Source: Lyophyllum atratum (taxonomy: Eukaryota; Basidiomycota; Agaricomycetes; Agaricales; Lyophyllaceae). From it: a stretch of DNA of 64,000 bases. The notes under the pieces were generated by a model. The model was given only the letters and a program-made list of their open reading frames with translations. It did no database searches and had not been told where the DNA came from. A program made the translations under genes and the position numbers. Positions 37,049 to 49,012 of this stretch are shown one piece after another. Positions within the stretch are counted from its first letter, which is position 1. Each line of letters opens with the position of its first letter. The stretch is from contig JACGCN010000002.1 in assembly GCA_014905825.1 (NCBI GenBank), forward strand, positions 2,790,001-2,854,000, read 5' to 3'.

Positions 37049-38902
37049 ATGGCTTCTTTGTCGACTCAGGAACAGCCCGCAACGGTGAATGGTAAACTTG
37101 ACATACATGTGAGTGGCCTTGTTATTCATGAAAACCTCATGCTATTCATATAGCTAATCAGAGTCGCGTGGCCTCACAGTACTCCAGTCAAAGAAGGCCA
37201 AGACCCTCAAAGCGCTCGAATGGTGCAAGAAGTCCGTGACTGCACTCGAGTCGTACCTTGGTCGTACCTCACCACTATGCACATTCAATACGTCGATGTG
37301 ATGCAGGTGGGAACGTTGTCGAGGAGTACGAAGTGACAGCGGGGGAGCTCGACAACTGTGTGTTGGAACTTGAGAAGGAACTTTCTGATGTCGAAGAAGA
37401 GATAGCGGAGGAACGGATGAAGCTTGGGGGCAGGCAGGGTGCTTGAGAACCATCTTGGTATCCAGGTGGCTATTGGAGTCTTTGCTGAGGTGGAGGGTGA
37501 GGTGGGGATTGCTTTGATCTATGATACGTCTGGTATCTTGAATTTTTTGCTGCTCTACTTAACATTACAAGTACAGCGGTATATGTTGCATCTGCATCGT
37601 GGAACCTGGGATACAATATACGTGTTGATATGAAGACGAAGGAGGAACAGGTGACGTTGATCTACAAAGCCGCATTACACAGAGCACTGGCGAGGTAGGT
37701 GACTCACATTTCATAATATCACAATACCTAACTTGAGCCACACAGGATTCTCACTGATGCTCGAACGCCTACATTCGGTGTTAGCGTGCCTACCCTGGAC
37801 CCCTAGAATCTCTCAATCTCCAAGCCCACGCCTGCTATTCATGTCCCGCCTCCAGCTCCAGCACCAGTCTTCTCCGCTGGCGTGGTATACCTGAGTGCAT
37901 CTGCTGATTTTGTGAGAAGTAAAGAATCAGCTCATTCTGCACCACCAGTAATACCCCACTCTACCCCCGCGATCTCATCCCCACTCTACCACCGCGATCT
38001 CATCCAAAGGCAATGTCAGTGCCACGTTTGAATTTCCAGGGCTTATCACCATCCCGAGCGATGGTGTCGCGCACAACATTACGATTGTGTGGCTCAAACT
38101 CAACGCGATGATGTCATGAGTCTGTGTACCGAAGAAGCACACCAAGACACATTTGAGTGTACGGCTGTTCTTTCTCTCAACATGTGACGTCTGCTAAATG
38201 GTTTATTGGCTGCAGGAAAAGATTAAGAATGCCTCGCAACACACTCGGCTGAGCGGGACTGGAAGTGTCTATTTCGACGGTAGCTTCATCTCCCGCTACG
38301 AAGTGCCCGCTGTCGGCCCCGACGAAAGCTTCGACTGTCCATTGGGGTAAGAATTACACCAGGCTACATATGCACAATGTTAACCTCACGCTCCCAGGCT
38401 CGACCCCTCCATCCGTGTCACCTACCACCCTCAGACGAAGAAACAGTCAAAGAATGGTTTCTACACCAAGACCACGATGCACATCTTCTTGCAGCACATC
38501 ACCGTGTTCAACACCAAGACCTCCCCGATTGAGGGCGTCAGGATCCTCGGCCATATCCAGTGTCGGAGGACGTGCGGATCCAGGTGAACATCATCAACCC
38601 GCTGCTCACGTGCCCAAGTGTCTCCTCTGGGAGTAGCAGCGCGGAGCCCTCGTCTTCTGTGTTGGAGGGGCGCGAGGAAGCCAGTGGCTGTGGGGAAGGG
38701 GATTACTGCGGCGTGGGAGGGGGCGGAGGATGGGGACATGGATGGGGAGAGGGTGGGGAGGGATTGGAAGGTGGGCTGGGTGTGTCTGGTGCCACTGCTG
38801 GGGAAGGTGATTTTGGTGTTGCAGTGGGAGGTGGTTGCGTCTGCGAGGACGGATCTGGTGGGGATGATGTTAGTGGTGTGCTATCCATAGTGTTTCACAG
38901 GT
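37049..38902 (+). pseudogene. DUF4139/DUF4140 (mucoidy inhibitor-like) gene, inactivated
   Basis: Recognisable remains run from MASLSTQEQPATVNGKLDIH through a coiled-coil (EYEVTAGELDNCVLELEKEL), VQVAIGVFAEVEGEV-like sequence, VDMKTKEEQVTLIYKAAL, FPGLITIPSDGVAHNITIV, VYFDGSFISRYEVPAVGPDE, SFDCPLG, and TVFNTKTSPIEGVRIL. This is the DUF4139 family of agaricomycetes. Lesions: an 11-bp repeat-type insertion near 37252-37275 shifts the frame, TAG at 37804-37806, TGA at 38117-38119 (both where relatives carry Trp), and a 1-nt loss near 38561 before PVSEDVRIQV. Ancestral introns are still visible (for example gtaag...cccag near 38348-38398). Family function is unknown. Confidence 0.75.
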
Positions 38903-40449
38903 AGATGAAGCCTATGGTAGTAAGTAAGGGATTGTAATCGTACGAAGAGTCGTATCTATACTTCGTTTATCGTGAAGAGTGTTGTACAACACTACACTTC
39001 TGGTGTTAAGAATCCAAGTAGAGATATAACTTTTTGATTAGAACTTGAAGACAACATCAGAACAACAAACAGCTTTTACAAAATCCCACCCCATATCGCA
39101 AACAAGAAGTCGCTTCGGATCGCAGAGGCGGGAGAGACCCTTCAATCATATGACTCCAAAGCAGGTCCTCCGATTTGAGAGCAACAAGTGTGGGCTGAAA
39201 ATTAAAACAGTGGGCAATATGGGGGCTTGGACAACACGGACTGTGCATCCCACCCACCTCACCGCAGCCTGAGATCAGAACATTGAATACAAAGATGGGG
39301 AATTGATATTGAAATGAGCCAAGAACTATCCACAGTGAATGGGTCAACACAAAGATGGAAGTAACGCTGAGATTCTGACTGTCAACCTTTTTTGTCATCG
39401 AGGAGCACACTACAACATGATCTTTGCCCGCGAGAGACGTCTTGGACCAACCGAGCACAATTGCAACCTTGAGCTCCGAGTCTTGTTCATCACCAGCCTG
39501 TCGTATGGCCGTCTTGAACCAATGCCTCTGCCGGAATTCCGTCTCCTCCCAGGCCATCCAAAGTAGAGTTAAGATTGCAGATGAGAAAATCAGAGGCCTT
39601 TACGTAGGGCACTGCAGGTGATAAGTGCGCAAACCAAGCTAATTTAAATTACGGGCTCCACAATGGAGCGCGGCAGGGTTGTCAATATCCGATTGAAGCA
39701 CATAAGCATAAATGCCACCAAGAAACAGCCCATTCTCGTAAGTATAAATAAGTCTGCTGTCATGTCAGATCTCATGGAAGTCACGAAGGTAAGGGGTTGT
39801 GCTTACGCCCATGTGAGAAGAGGGTAAGTGAGGCTGTAAATACTAGCCAATTCCTTAAAACCACGGACAGGATGCTCTCTGTTCGGAGTCTGGGAAATGA
39901 GAGTGTTACATAAGCAACGGTACAGACCAAAAAAGTCACATGCAAACACGTGACCATGCTTCTTCAAAAATAAGCTTTTTTGAGGACATCTATAAATAGA
40001 TTTTCAAATCCTCACCCAGAGATTTTTGTATAACCTCAATCTATAAATAGATCTCGGAACTATCTTCCGTTGATACCTCTCCCATTGTGTATAAGACCTT
40101 GCTTCATACACTAGAAAAGTGTCGACTTCGTCGACGCAACCCTTGCTTACCTCATAACAGACACAAATTTTTTTCAAGTCAAGCTCGGTTGTGAGTCAGT
40201 TTCGATAATGCGTGAGCAGCCAGTGCATTTTCAGTTTCGAGTACCTAAAGACTCTAAAGTAGGAGGATCTAAAGTATGATTATGAAAGGTACGAGAATAG
40301 GAATAGGAAGTATGTTATCGATTAGAGGCGATCTTCTATATTTTTCTATGTGTTCGATGTCTTCGACAACTACAAGATAAAGGATATGAGGATGGTGCAG
40401 CAGTGTCATATGAAAGTGAGCTTACGTCGATGCAGGTGGCACTCAGATT
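38903..40449. other. Non-coding stretch before the Helitron partner gene
   Basis: A 166-codon antisense frame (39057-39557) has no family motif and poor composition. Two copies of ATCTATAAATAGAT lie at 39988-40001 and 40039-40052. The 5' end of the Helitron probably lies in this stretch but I could not fix it. Confidence 0.4.
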
Positions 40450-41557
40450 TCAAGTGCGGTTTTTCTTCGAAGGGGAAGAACCCTGGGAATCCGGGGTCAT
40501 GGGATCCTTCGCACTGACCTTGCGCTTTCGAGGAGTCACTGGACCTTTGGCTACGGGCGGAGTCAGTACTCTGATGTTACTGATGTCGGCAACGTAAGTG
40601 TCGACAGCGGGGTTCGAGTCTTTGGCGCCAATGGACCAATGGGTGAGGTTGAAGTGGACTTGTACCAATGCTCCTTCAAGGTAAGCCCTATAGTGTATCG
40701 GCCAGAGCAGGGCGCCGTGCATGTCGTAGGCAGGGAGTGGAATGACGTTGTGGGTGTCAACCATTGAAGCGAGCGCTTCTTTTGCGGCATCGTAGACAGC
40801 AGGCCAGTTTTCGATCTTGTGCTCCTTCGGAATATCTGCGGGTTGTGATAGATTAAAGACCTGATCACATGACATACTCTACTCACTGTTGGTATCGGAA
40901 GCCGTGTCGGAATCATCATCGTCGCCAGTGACAGGCTGCAAAGTATTGAGTCGACAGATGGATGTTATGTACATGAGGACGTACCTCAAATAGAACATGA
41001 CGAAATTTGACCTTCTGGTTGATTCCTTGAGGGACAAGAACTCCCTTCTTATTCTTGAAACCGGGCGTGACACACAGCTCCATGAGGCCACGTATGCTGC
41101 TGACAGCTGAAGCGTAGTCGGCGGCGAAGACCTCGTGTCCTGGCTTTGCACCTGTGCAGGACAACTTCATGTCACCAAGCGTTCTGCATGCCTGGGTGGG
41201 CCCTTTCCACATGCCGCATGCAACCATCCAAAAATCTTCTTTCGTGATCTCAACGACAATGGAGAGATCTGCCATTTTGAGGGGAGGGATGGGAGGAGGG
41301 GTAGTGCCGTCCACTTCTGCTGCTTGTGCCGCTTTTTGAGCGGCCTCGACAGCATCCATGGACTCCTTCGTGACCAAGGACTTCTCACGGCCGATGTGAG
41401 CCCATACGAGTTTGCTTTGTACAGCACGGGTGAAGGCAGGATCTCCGAGATAAAAGCCGCTGGCCAGGAGGTTCTGCCTGGCCTCCGTAAGCCGTTTGTG
41501 GAGGCTTTCGGCAGGTGTGAGCTTTTGGATGGCGATGCCAGTTGCGAGTGAAGTCAT
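40450..41557 (-). CDS. Helitron-linked partner gene, possible OB-fold ssDNA-binding protein
   Basis: Three exons (introns gtacgt...ttgcag and gtgagt...ccgcag, both canonical, in frame) encode about 330 aa. It is transcribed divergently from RepHel with 218 bp between the start codons. Exon 1 holds helices and DLSIVVEITKEDFWMVACGM. An acidic linker (TGDDDDSDTASDTN) follows. The last exon has NVIPLPAYDMHGALLWPIHY and then GALVQVHFNLTHWSIGAKDS with DTYVADISNIRVLTPP, ending in a basic, Ser/Lys-rich tail. The alternation of beta strands in the last block (G-x-L-V-x-V-x-F ... V-x-D-I-x-x-I-x-V-L) resembles the OB fold of phage-type single-strand-binding proteins. I recall similar multi-copy hypothetical proteins in agaricomycetes. 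OB-fold function is inference. Confidence 0.6.
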
Positions 41558-41775
41558 GGCGGGTGGGCAAGAGACGGGGATGCGACGCAGAAGTAGTCGG
41601 CAGAGTGAAAAAAAGTTCTGTTGAGGGAAAGGTTTTATATAGCTCAGCAAAAAAAAATAATGGAAAATACATATTCCAACTCACCGATACCACGTTCGTT
41701 GTCGCCGACGCTTTCGGCCGAAACACGTCAATACCCCCACTCCTCACCACCTGCCCATTCGCAGCCAGTCCCTTC

Positions 41776-44700
41776 ATGAGCGCCGAAGCGCGTGAAGCCG
41801 TTGCAGTTCTAACGGTGCAGGAGTTGCGCGAACTGTGCCACAATCGCCTTACTCTTTCTCGACAGAGCCTACGAAAAGCGGCGATAATCGAAGCCATTTT
41901 TGTGCAGGGCGCACCGGAGTTCCAGGCGTTCGTTCGCGATGCTGCACAGCAAAAAACATTGGCTGTTGCTGCAGCCAGAGAGCTTCAAACAGAGACTAGG
42001 AAACGCAAGAAGATTGAAGCCATGATGGATCGTCGAGTCGCACAGCGGTTGGGTGAGAGAGGTAGAGGCAGTCGACAGGCAGAAGAGCATGATGTTTCAC
42101 GCTTTCTGGAGCTCCCTACTTCGGAACAAGTCAAGTCGTGTTATCGAGCGTTTTACAAGGCGACTTCAGCGGATGCGGTGCGCACCTCAATCTGTGGAGT
42201 TTGTGGGAGGGAGGTAGGGATGAAGCAAGATGGGGTCTCCACTTTGGCGCTCTGCAATATCCCGAATCGACATCGGCTGAAGCCCAAGAGGACGCATCCA
42301 GCACATGACCTCTTCGACGGGCTACTGCTTGAGCCTGCTGGAGTCACAGTCACAGACTCAGCCACGCGTGTCAATGTCTGTCGCAGATGTACCGAGGATC
42401 TTGCTCGAGATGCAGACCACCCACCACAGTTCAGCCTTGCCAATAATCTATGGATTGGAAAGGTGCCATGGCAACTCGAAGTGCTCACATTTCCGGAACA
42501 ACTCTTGATCGCACTCCTTTACCCTCGTGTCTATGTGTTCAAGCTTTTTCCAAAGGCTTATGGCCGCAGAGATCCTTCGACTCTTCAGAGAGGAATGCGA
42601 GGCACCGTTACTAGCTTCGACCTGGACATGGATGGAATCGCATCCATGATCGCGGGAAACATGATGCCTCGACCCCTTTCAGTGCTGCCTTCCGTCATTT
42701 CTGTTACTTTTATCGGGTTAGGGGATCTGCCAAAAGCTTGGCTTCGAAACACATTTCGTGTTCGACGACAATTTGTGTTTGAGGCGCTGCGTTGGCAGAA
42801 GGAACACAATGTAAAATACTATGGCAACATCGACATCGATGCAGAACGCATAAGGTGTCTACCAGAAGATGATGTACCCGTCGAGATCACTGGGATCATT
42901 CGTCAGTCCGAGGACACAGGAATAGTTGATCAGGAAAGTGCTGGATATGTCCCTGATCTCAACGATCAAGATGGTGTGTGGCAGGAATTTTTATACAGCG
43001 GTTTACAGGTCTAATAGACATTTTAGCTACAGTGGAAGGCAGTTTGAATGGTAGTGGCGCTGAAACCAGTGCCAACGTCCAAGGTAAGCCAGATTGAGAA
43101 GTGCCCGCTATGAAGCATTGACACTGAGGCTGTCCCTCAGGAACAGACCCTGTCCCTGATGTCATTCCTCTACAAGTGGCGGGAACGATTGATACAGATT
43201 TATCGAAGATTTCTGCGAATGAGCTAATGCTCTGGGGCTTGGCAAATTTATGGAAGGAGGGAGAAGAAGGTGGCTACGCTGTTCGGCATGGAAATCAACC
43301 TGCACGGGATTTTGGAAAGCCTCGACCTGGAGAAGTTCTGGATTCGGACACGCCCAACTTTTTCGAGCGTGCATTTCCTTGCTTGTATCCATTTGGTGTT
43401 GGCGGGCTTGAAGGATTTCGAGATGTGGAGGTGGACTTTAGCGAACACGTCCGGTGGTCCTTGCAATATCATGACAGGCGGTTTCGGAGACATGAGACCT
43501 TTCCTTTTGTCGCATTCGGAATCCAGCAGCGGCGACAAGCTCTCCATTCTGCACGCATCCAAATTCGCCGGAAAAACTTCGAGAAGGATCTTCGAATGAT
43601 ATCAACGGTGACCGTGGAGAAGCTTGAGCAGGCACGTCGTGAGGAAGACCAGCAGCAGGCCATTTCCGATCCTGCAGTCCGTCTGCTGAGGAAGCACATT
43701 CACGCTGCCTCTGCACAGGTCAAGGGTTCTGACCAGGCCCGATACCAGCTCCGGAGTCAAATTTGGTCCACATCCATCATTTTAAATCCTCCGACACTAT
43801 GGATCACCATTAATCCCTCCGATCTCCATGACCCTATTGCACAGGTTTTTGCTGGAGAAAACATTGATCTGGACAAGTTCTTATCCACGCTTGGTCCGGA
43901 CGCAGAGAAGCGCGCTCAGAATGTAGCATCTGATCCATACGCAGCGGCCAAATTTTTCCATTTCCTGATACAAACCACACTGGAAACACTTTTTGGTGTA
44001 GAAGTCACTCGATTTCAAGTAAAATCAGGCATGGGCGTTTTTGGCAAAGTGGCTGCATATTTCGGTACCGTGGAAGCGCAGGGGCGAGGCACACTCCATC
44101 TTCACCTCCTCATCTGGCTCTGGCATGCACCCTCAGCCGATGAAATTCTAGAACTGTTGAAGACGGCCGAGTTTCGAGATCGTGTTGTGGCCTATATTCG
44201 AGCAAACCTGAGAGCGTACATGCCAGGCCTGGAATCAGCAGAGCATGTCAAATCCATTCCTCGTGAAACGGAAATCGCATACAACCGACCTCCCAACCCT
44301 GCTGCCGCTGATTATGATGAGGAGTTGAAGAGTTTTGAATTGCGTTTGGCTAGGACTGAGCAGGTACACACATGTCGCGTTCGGCGCTGCCTATTTCCGG
44401 ACAAAACTGGGCGGCATCGGTGCAAGCGCAGAGCACCTTGGGAGCGTCATTTGGATGACTTCATCTCGGAAAGTGGCCAGTGGGGCCAAAAGCGATTGTA
44501 CGAGTTCATGAACGGTTGGTGCCCAGCCATTCTTGTGAACTGCAGGTGCAACAACGATATCAAGCTTCTCACCAATGGCAGAGATACGAGAGATGTGACA
44601 TTCTACACAACAGTTTACTCCGCCAAGAAGCAAAACGACACATACAACCTCTCTGCAATCATGGCGAAGGGTTATGCTTATCATCTCAAGCAACTTGCAC

Positions 44701-47700
44701 TGTCACGACCGGGAGAGATGGTGTACATCGACGAACTACGAGATTCTCAGCGGCTGCTGATTTTCCGTCTGGTCCATGCCATTAATCGTGAACAAGAACT
44801 GGCGGCACCAATGGTCATGTCTTATCTAATGGGCTGGGGTGATACTTATCGCTCTCATCACTATACACCAATTTACTGGTCATCGTTTGTGGGACGCCTT
44901 CTGAAGACTTTTCCAGAATTTAATCAGGCCGGTCGTAAATTGTATGTTCCAATGTGCGCCTTCTAGCGTGATATGTGCTGACGTTACTTCATCTTGTTGT
45001 AGCTCCCAACCGGCATCATGTAGCTCCCAACCAGCATCAGAGAGTAGTGCACAAGACACGGGAGACTTGCAGGATACACCCGGCGATCAGGCCAATTCAG
45101 CTGAGGAAGAAGAGGTATGTTGGTCGCTTAGATGCAGAGCTTTGTTGTTCAACATCATGATTGAAGGGCAACAATGTCGTTACACTCGATTTCAGTTCCT
45201 CCGGGCAGCTGTACGCTAAATGTCAATTCACTGATTATGCGGCACGCGGTACTGCACTGGACGATATGAACCTCATTGATTTTTTCGTCAACACGTATGA
45301 AGATAAACTTCCAAACGGTTCAATACGCACAGAGGCGAACGGTGATGATGATGATGAAGATGAAGACACCTCGCAGCGCAACTCAAGACGTGGTCGTCGC
45401 CCCCATGATCGCATACCATTCCTTTCATCCCATCCGAAACACCGCCAACTCTGCCGGGTGCGTCGTTCAGCAGGGCACAACAACCTTCCGAATTTCATTG
45501 GACGATATTTCCCTCGCTGTGATGATCCAGAAAACTATTCGTTTTACTGCGCTTGTATGCTCATGCTGTTGAAAAACTGGCGCGACCTGCAGATGGACCT
45601 CAAATCAGCGGAGGAAACATGGGAGCAGGCATTCAACACTTTCATTTCCAGTCCTGAAGCTCAGCGGAAGCGACTGCAAGATATCTTGAGTGGCATCCAG
45701 TACTTCCATGCCTGCGAGTCAGCAGCTGAAGCCAGTCGAGACGGTTCGGACGAGACGTATGCAGCAGGCGGCCATGCACAGAGAGGCGGCGATGCTGGGG
45801 ATGAAGATGATATTGAGCTTGGTGAGGATACGGCGTTCGAGGACCATGATTACACAGAACAAGGCTTGGACGACGTCATTGCATCGCAGACTCCGGCGAA
45901 CGAATACTTACATGCACGCTTGGCGATTGAATTGGGGTGTCGTGCGAAGATATTTTCGCCATATATCCATGAGTGGGAAGTAAACCCACTGCATAGGAGT
46001 GTGGGGCCCGCGACTGGAGATGACGTCTCGCGCCTCATCCGGTGGAAAAAGCAGATGGACGCAGACGTTGCACGCCAAAACGGATCTGAAACCATTGTAA
46101 CAGGCAATACTGGCATGGAAGGCGATACTGCATCTGTTGCACCGATAACAGCAGAGATGCCTCCGCCCCTCCCCCCTTCCGTATCTCTGTCCGGATCAGG
46201 AGCTGTGCAGGGAGAAGCATCCATTCCTGCAGTGGATCCATCACAGCTTCGAGAAGATCAGCGTCGCGCGTATGATATTGTCGCCTGGCACCTCGATCAG
46301 ACTCTTTCAGGCCGGAAGCCGCCTCCATTGCGGATGATCCTACAGGGTGAAGGCGGCACAGGAAAGTCAAAAGTGATTCAGACAGTCACTGAGGCATTTA
46401 AGGCGAGGGGAGCAGGCCACATGCTTATGAAGTCGGCGTTCACTGGAGTTGCAGCATCTCTGATTGACGGAAAAACGACACACGTCATCAGTGGTATTTC
46501 TTTGTTTGGGGAGGAAGCGAAACTCACGAATGAAGCGAAAGGCAAACTGCAGGAATTCTGGCGAAATATCCAATACCTGATCATCGACGAGTTCTCCATG
46601 TTGGCAAAAACATTCTTTGCGCTTCTCTCGCGAAACATCAGCATTGGCAAGCAAGGGTCACCAGATTTCCAGGATGGAGCGTCGTTTGGTGGAGTGAACG
46701 TTGTTATATGTGGGGATTTTCATCAATTCCCGCCGGTTGCGAAGCCAATTCGGGAGGCACTCTATCATCCTGTGAATCCCATCGCAGACTCCGTGATATC
46801 ACAACTTGGACGTACCATCTACGAAGAATTTTCAACCGTCGTCACCCTTACGGAGCAGATGCGTGTTTCCGATCCAGTGTGGCTGGATTTTTTGCGGCAT
46901 CTGCGGTTCGGGCATGTACAGGAACACCACCTGGTAATGCTTCGAGAACTTATTGTGGGGAATCCGGCGATGCAGGCACCAGATTTTCTTCAGGAACCTT
47001 GGAGCAATGCATCCCTGGTGACGCCGCGACACGCAGTTCGTACTGAATGGAATGGTGCTGCTATTCGCAAGATGTGCCATGATAGTGGGCGACGGTTGTT
47101 TATGTGCACGGCAGAAGACACAGTGAAAGGTGCTAGGCCGTTAACTATGCGCGAGAAGTACAGCTTCGAGTCAAGGCATTTGCAGGGGAATAGAGTGAAG
47201 CGAGGGCGAAGGAAGAAAGACCTTCCACGGAAAATCGAGCTTGCCATTGGTATGAAGGTTATGGTGACTGACAACATAGAGACAGATTTGGATGTGACAA
47301 ACGGAGCAAGGGGCGAAGTCGTGGATATCATCCTCCATCCTGATGAGCCGCCATTAGGAACCAGCAGCATTGTGGACCTGTCCTATCTGCCCCTCTACAT
47401 CCTCGTCAAACTCCACCGCACACGAGCGACGACGCTGGAAGGACTGGAGGAATGTGTTATACCAGTTGAGCCGGCAACGATATCACATCGCATGAAGATG
47501 CAGACGCACGAAGGGAAAACGACACAGAAAACTGTGCGTCGACGACAGTTCCCATTGACGGCGGCATATGCTTTCACGGACTATCGGTCACAAGGCCAGA
47601 CACTGCCATACGTTCTCATTGACATCGCATCGCCTCCGACCGGCACCCTCACCCTTTTCAACCTCTACGTAGCCTTGTCACGCAGCTCAGGACGAGAGAC

Positions 47701-47839
47701 AATAAGGTTGCTCCGTGACTTCAGCGATAATCTGTTCAAGGTATCTCATGATCCAGCGCTAATGATGGAAGACGATCGCTTGGCGGAAATGGATTCGGTG
47801 ACCAAGGTGTGGTACAGTGAAGTAATTAAAACGGGCTAG
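41776..47839 (+). CDS. Helitron RepHel transposase (DUF6570, HUH Rep, PIF1 helicase)
   Basis: Five exons (41776-42973, 43027-43083, 43141-44941, 45003-45114, 45167-47839) sum to exactly 1947 codons, so the gene is complete and open. The N-terminus has a SAP-like helix pair (VLTVQELRELCHNRLTLSRQ), then the DUF6570 zinc region: CGVCGREVG, PAHDLFDGLLLEPAGV, CRRC, and FSLANNLWIGKVPWQLEVLT. The Helitron_like_N Rep domain holds NPPTLWITINPSDLHDPIA and the HUH motif GRGTLHLHLLIWLW. Candidate catalytic tyrosines are in RVVAYIRANLRAYMPG. The PIF1-like helicase has Walker A GEGGTGKS, Walker B LIIDEFSML, GDFHQFPPV, YRSQGQTL and LYVALSRS. It nicks and transfers one strand for rolling-circle transposition. 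The start at 41776 is chosen for its position ahead of the SAP region. Confidence 0.93.
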
Positions 47840-48498
47840 AGACATACGACGTTAGATATACCTATGTTAAATGTGTTACATGGTCTGACGCACCTTTTAT
47901 TTAGGTCGAATTTCTCTGCCAGGGAGTCGCAACATCAACCCCCTCCCTCCAGTAGGCTTCGTCACCCCAAATCTCGCAATCACAAAGAGTGGGTGCCGAA
48001 GCTACTTAGGAGGTCCGTGGTCTGGACGCTGCATGAAATGGATAGCTGGCGGATGTGGTTGGACCAGCTGGGTATCGGTTAGGCGTTGGCGAATGGCGAA
48101 CGGTGAACCTGCAGAGTGCAAATGTCAGCCCATGCGTGTTAGTGGACGAGAACGTGAGAACTATGACGTGTCTCGATGCGCAAATGTTGAAATTGCGCGT
48201 TTGAAACACGTCATGTATCCCACGCTTGTCATAAAACCAGAGCTCACCGGAAGAGCTCCTCATCGCGCCGCACTAAGATCAAAGCGTGGGCGGCGGGGGA
48301 TGGAGGGTAGGAAGGCTAGATGATCGGAAAATGTCGCACAATTCAAACTAGTGAAGACCTGTGATTGGAGTGAACACGTACCAAGTTCACCCTCAGAATC
48401 AAGTTGTACACTTTGGCATACGCGCATCATGGGAGTCTAAGCCGCAACTTATGGGATGGAGAAAAAGGAGGTAGTCGTCGTTGCTCGTGGCACCCGAC
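47840..48498. other. Non-coding Helitron 3' region
   Basis: Downstream of RepHel, with no supported gene. Small hairpin-forming words such as GAGCTCACCGGAAGAGCTC (about 48240) occur. Confidence 0.45.
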
Positions 48499-48500
48499 GA

Positions 48501-48988
48501 GATTCGGACTCGCCAGGCTCTAGGCTCCGCCCAGAACGGCACACTCGCGGTTACAACCAACATGGCAGTCGAGGATAAAGCCGCCGTGGCTTATTTGGCT
48601 CTGTTTACGGGTTTTGCCGAGATTCGGACTCGCCAGGCTCTAGGCTCCGCCCAGAACGGCACACTCGCGGTTACAACCAACATGGCAGTCGAGGATAAAG
48701 CCGCCGTGGCTTATTTGGCTCTGTTTACGGGTTTTGCCGGTTACACGAAAAGTGACAACAATTAAGACCCAGCAAGAACCCTTGCTTACGTGGCTTATTT
48801 GGCTCTGTTTACGGGTTTTGCCGAGATTCGGACTCGCCAGGCTCTAGGCTCCGCCCAGAACGGCACACTCGCGGTTACAACCAACATGGCAGTCGAGGAT
48901 AAAGCCGCCGTGGCTTATTTGGCTCTGTTTACGGGTTTTGCCGGTTACACGAAAAGTGACAACAATTAAGACCCAGCAAGAACCCTTG
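48501..48988. repeat. Perfect 120-bp tandem repeat with shared tail
   Basis: Unit 1 (48501-48620) and unit 2 (from 48621) are identical over 118 bp or more. A tail starting GGTTACACGAAAAG follows unit 2. A 32-bp partial unit (48791-48822) leads into a third full unit (48823 onward) and the same tail. The unit keeps one frame because 120 is divisible by 3, but no start context or family supports coding. Identity across copies shows recent amplification. Confidence 0.9.
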
Positions 48989-48998
48989 TAAGCAAGGG
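48983..48998. repeat. Hairpin CCCTTG-TAAG-CAAGGG, candidate Helitron 3' end
   Basis: A perfect 6-bp stem with a 4-nt loop, 10 nt before CTAG (49009). Position and size fit the subterminal hairpin of Helitrons. Confidence 0.55.
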
Positions 48999-49012
48999 AA
49001 TTGGATTACTAG

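Larger units (their letters stand above)
40140..49012 (+). mobile_element. Helitron (bounds uncertain)
   Basis: A rolling-circle transposon identified by its complete RepHel gene. The right end is proposed at 49009-49012 (CTAG), 10 nt after the perfect 6-bp-stem hairpin CCCTTG-TAAG-CAAGGG (48983-48998), the typical Helitron 3' layout. However the base after CTAG is G rather than the usual T. The left end is only marked by CCCTTGCTTAC at 40140-40150, the reverse complement of 48988-48998, and could lie further left. Content: partner gene (-), RepHel (+), a non-coding stretch, and 120-bp tandem repeats. Confidence 0.45.

Noticed and set aside
39057..39557. 166-codon antisense frame left of the Helitron partner gene
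   Set aside because: No recognisable domain, no intron context and composition unlike neighbouring genes; not enough to call a gene.
48481..48765. 94-codon frame made of the 120-bp repeat
   Set aside because: Open only because 120 is divisible by 3 and the repeat lacks stops; no start context, no homologous domain known to me.
48501..48988. CRISPR-like array
   Set aside because: Units are directly abutting 120-bp copies without unique spacers, in a eukaryotic genome.
40450..49012. Partner gene as cellular cargo captured by the Helitron
   Set aside because: Possible, but the head-to-head layout with RepHel and my recollection of similar multi-copy genes fit an element-encoded function better; left as a hypothesis only.
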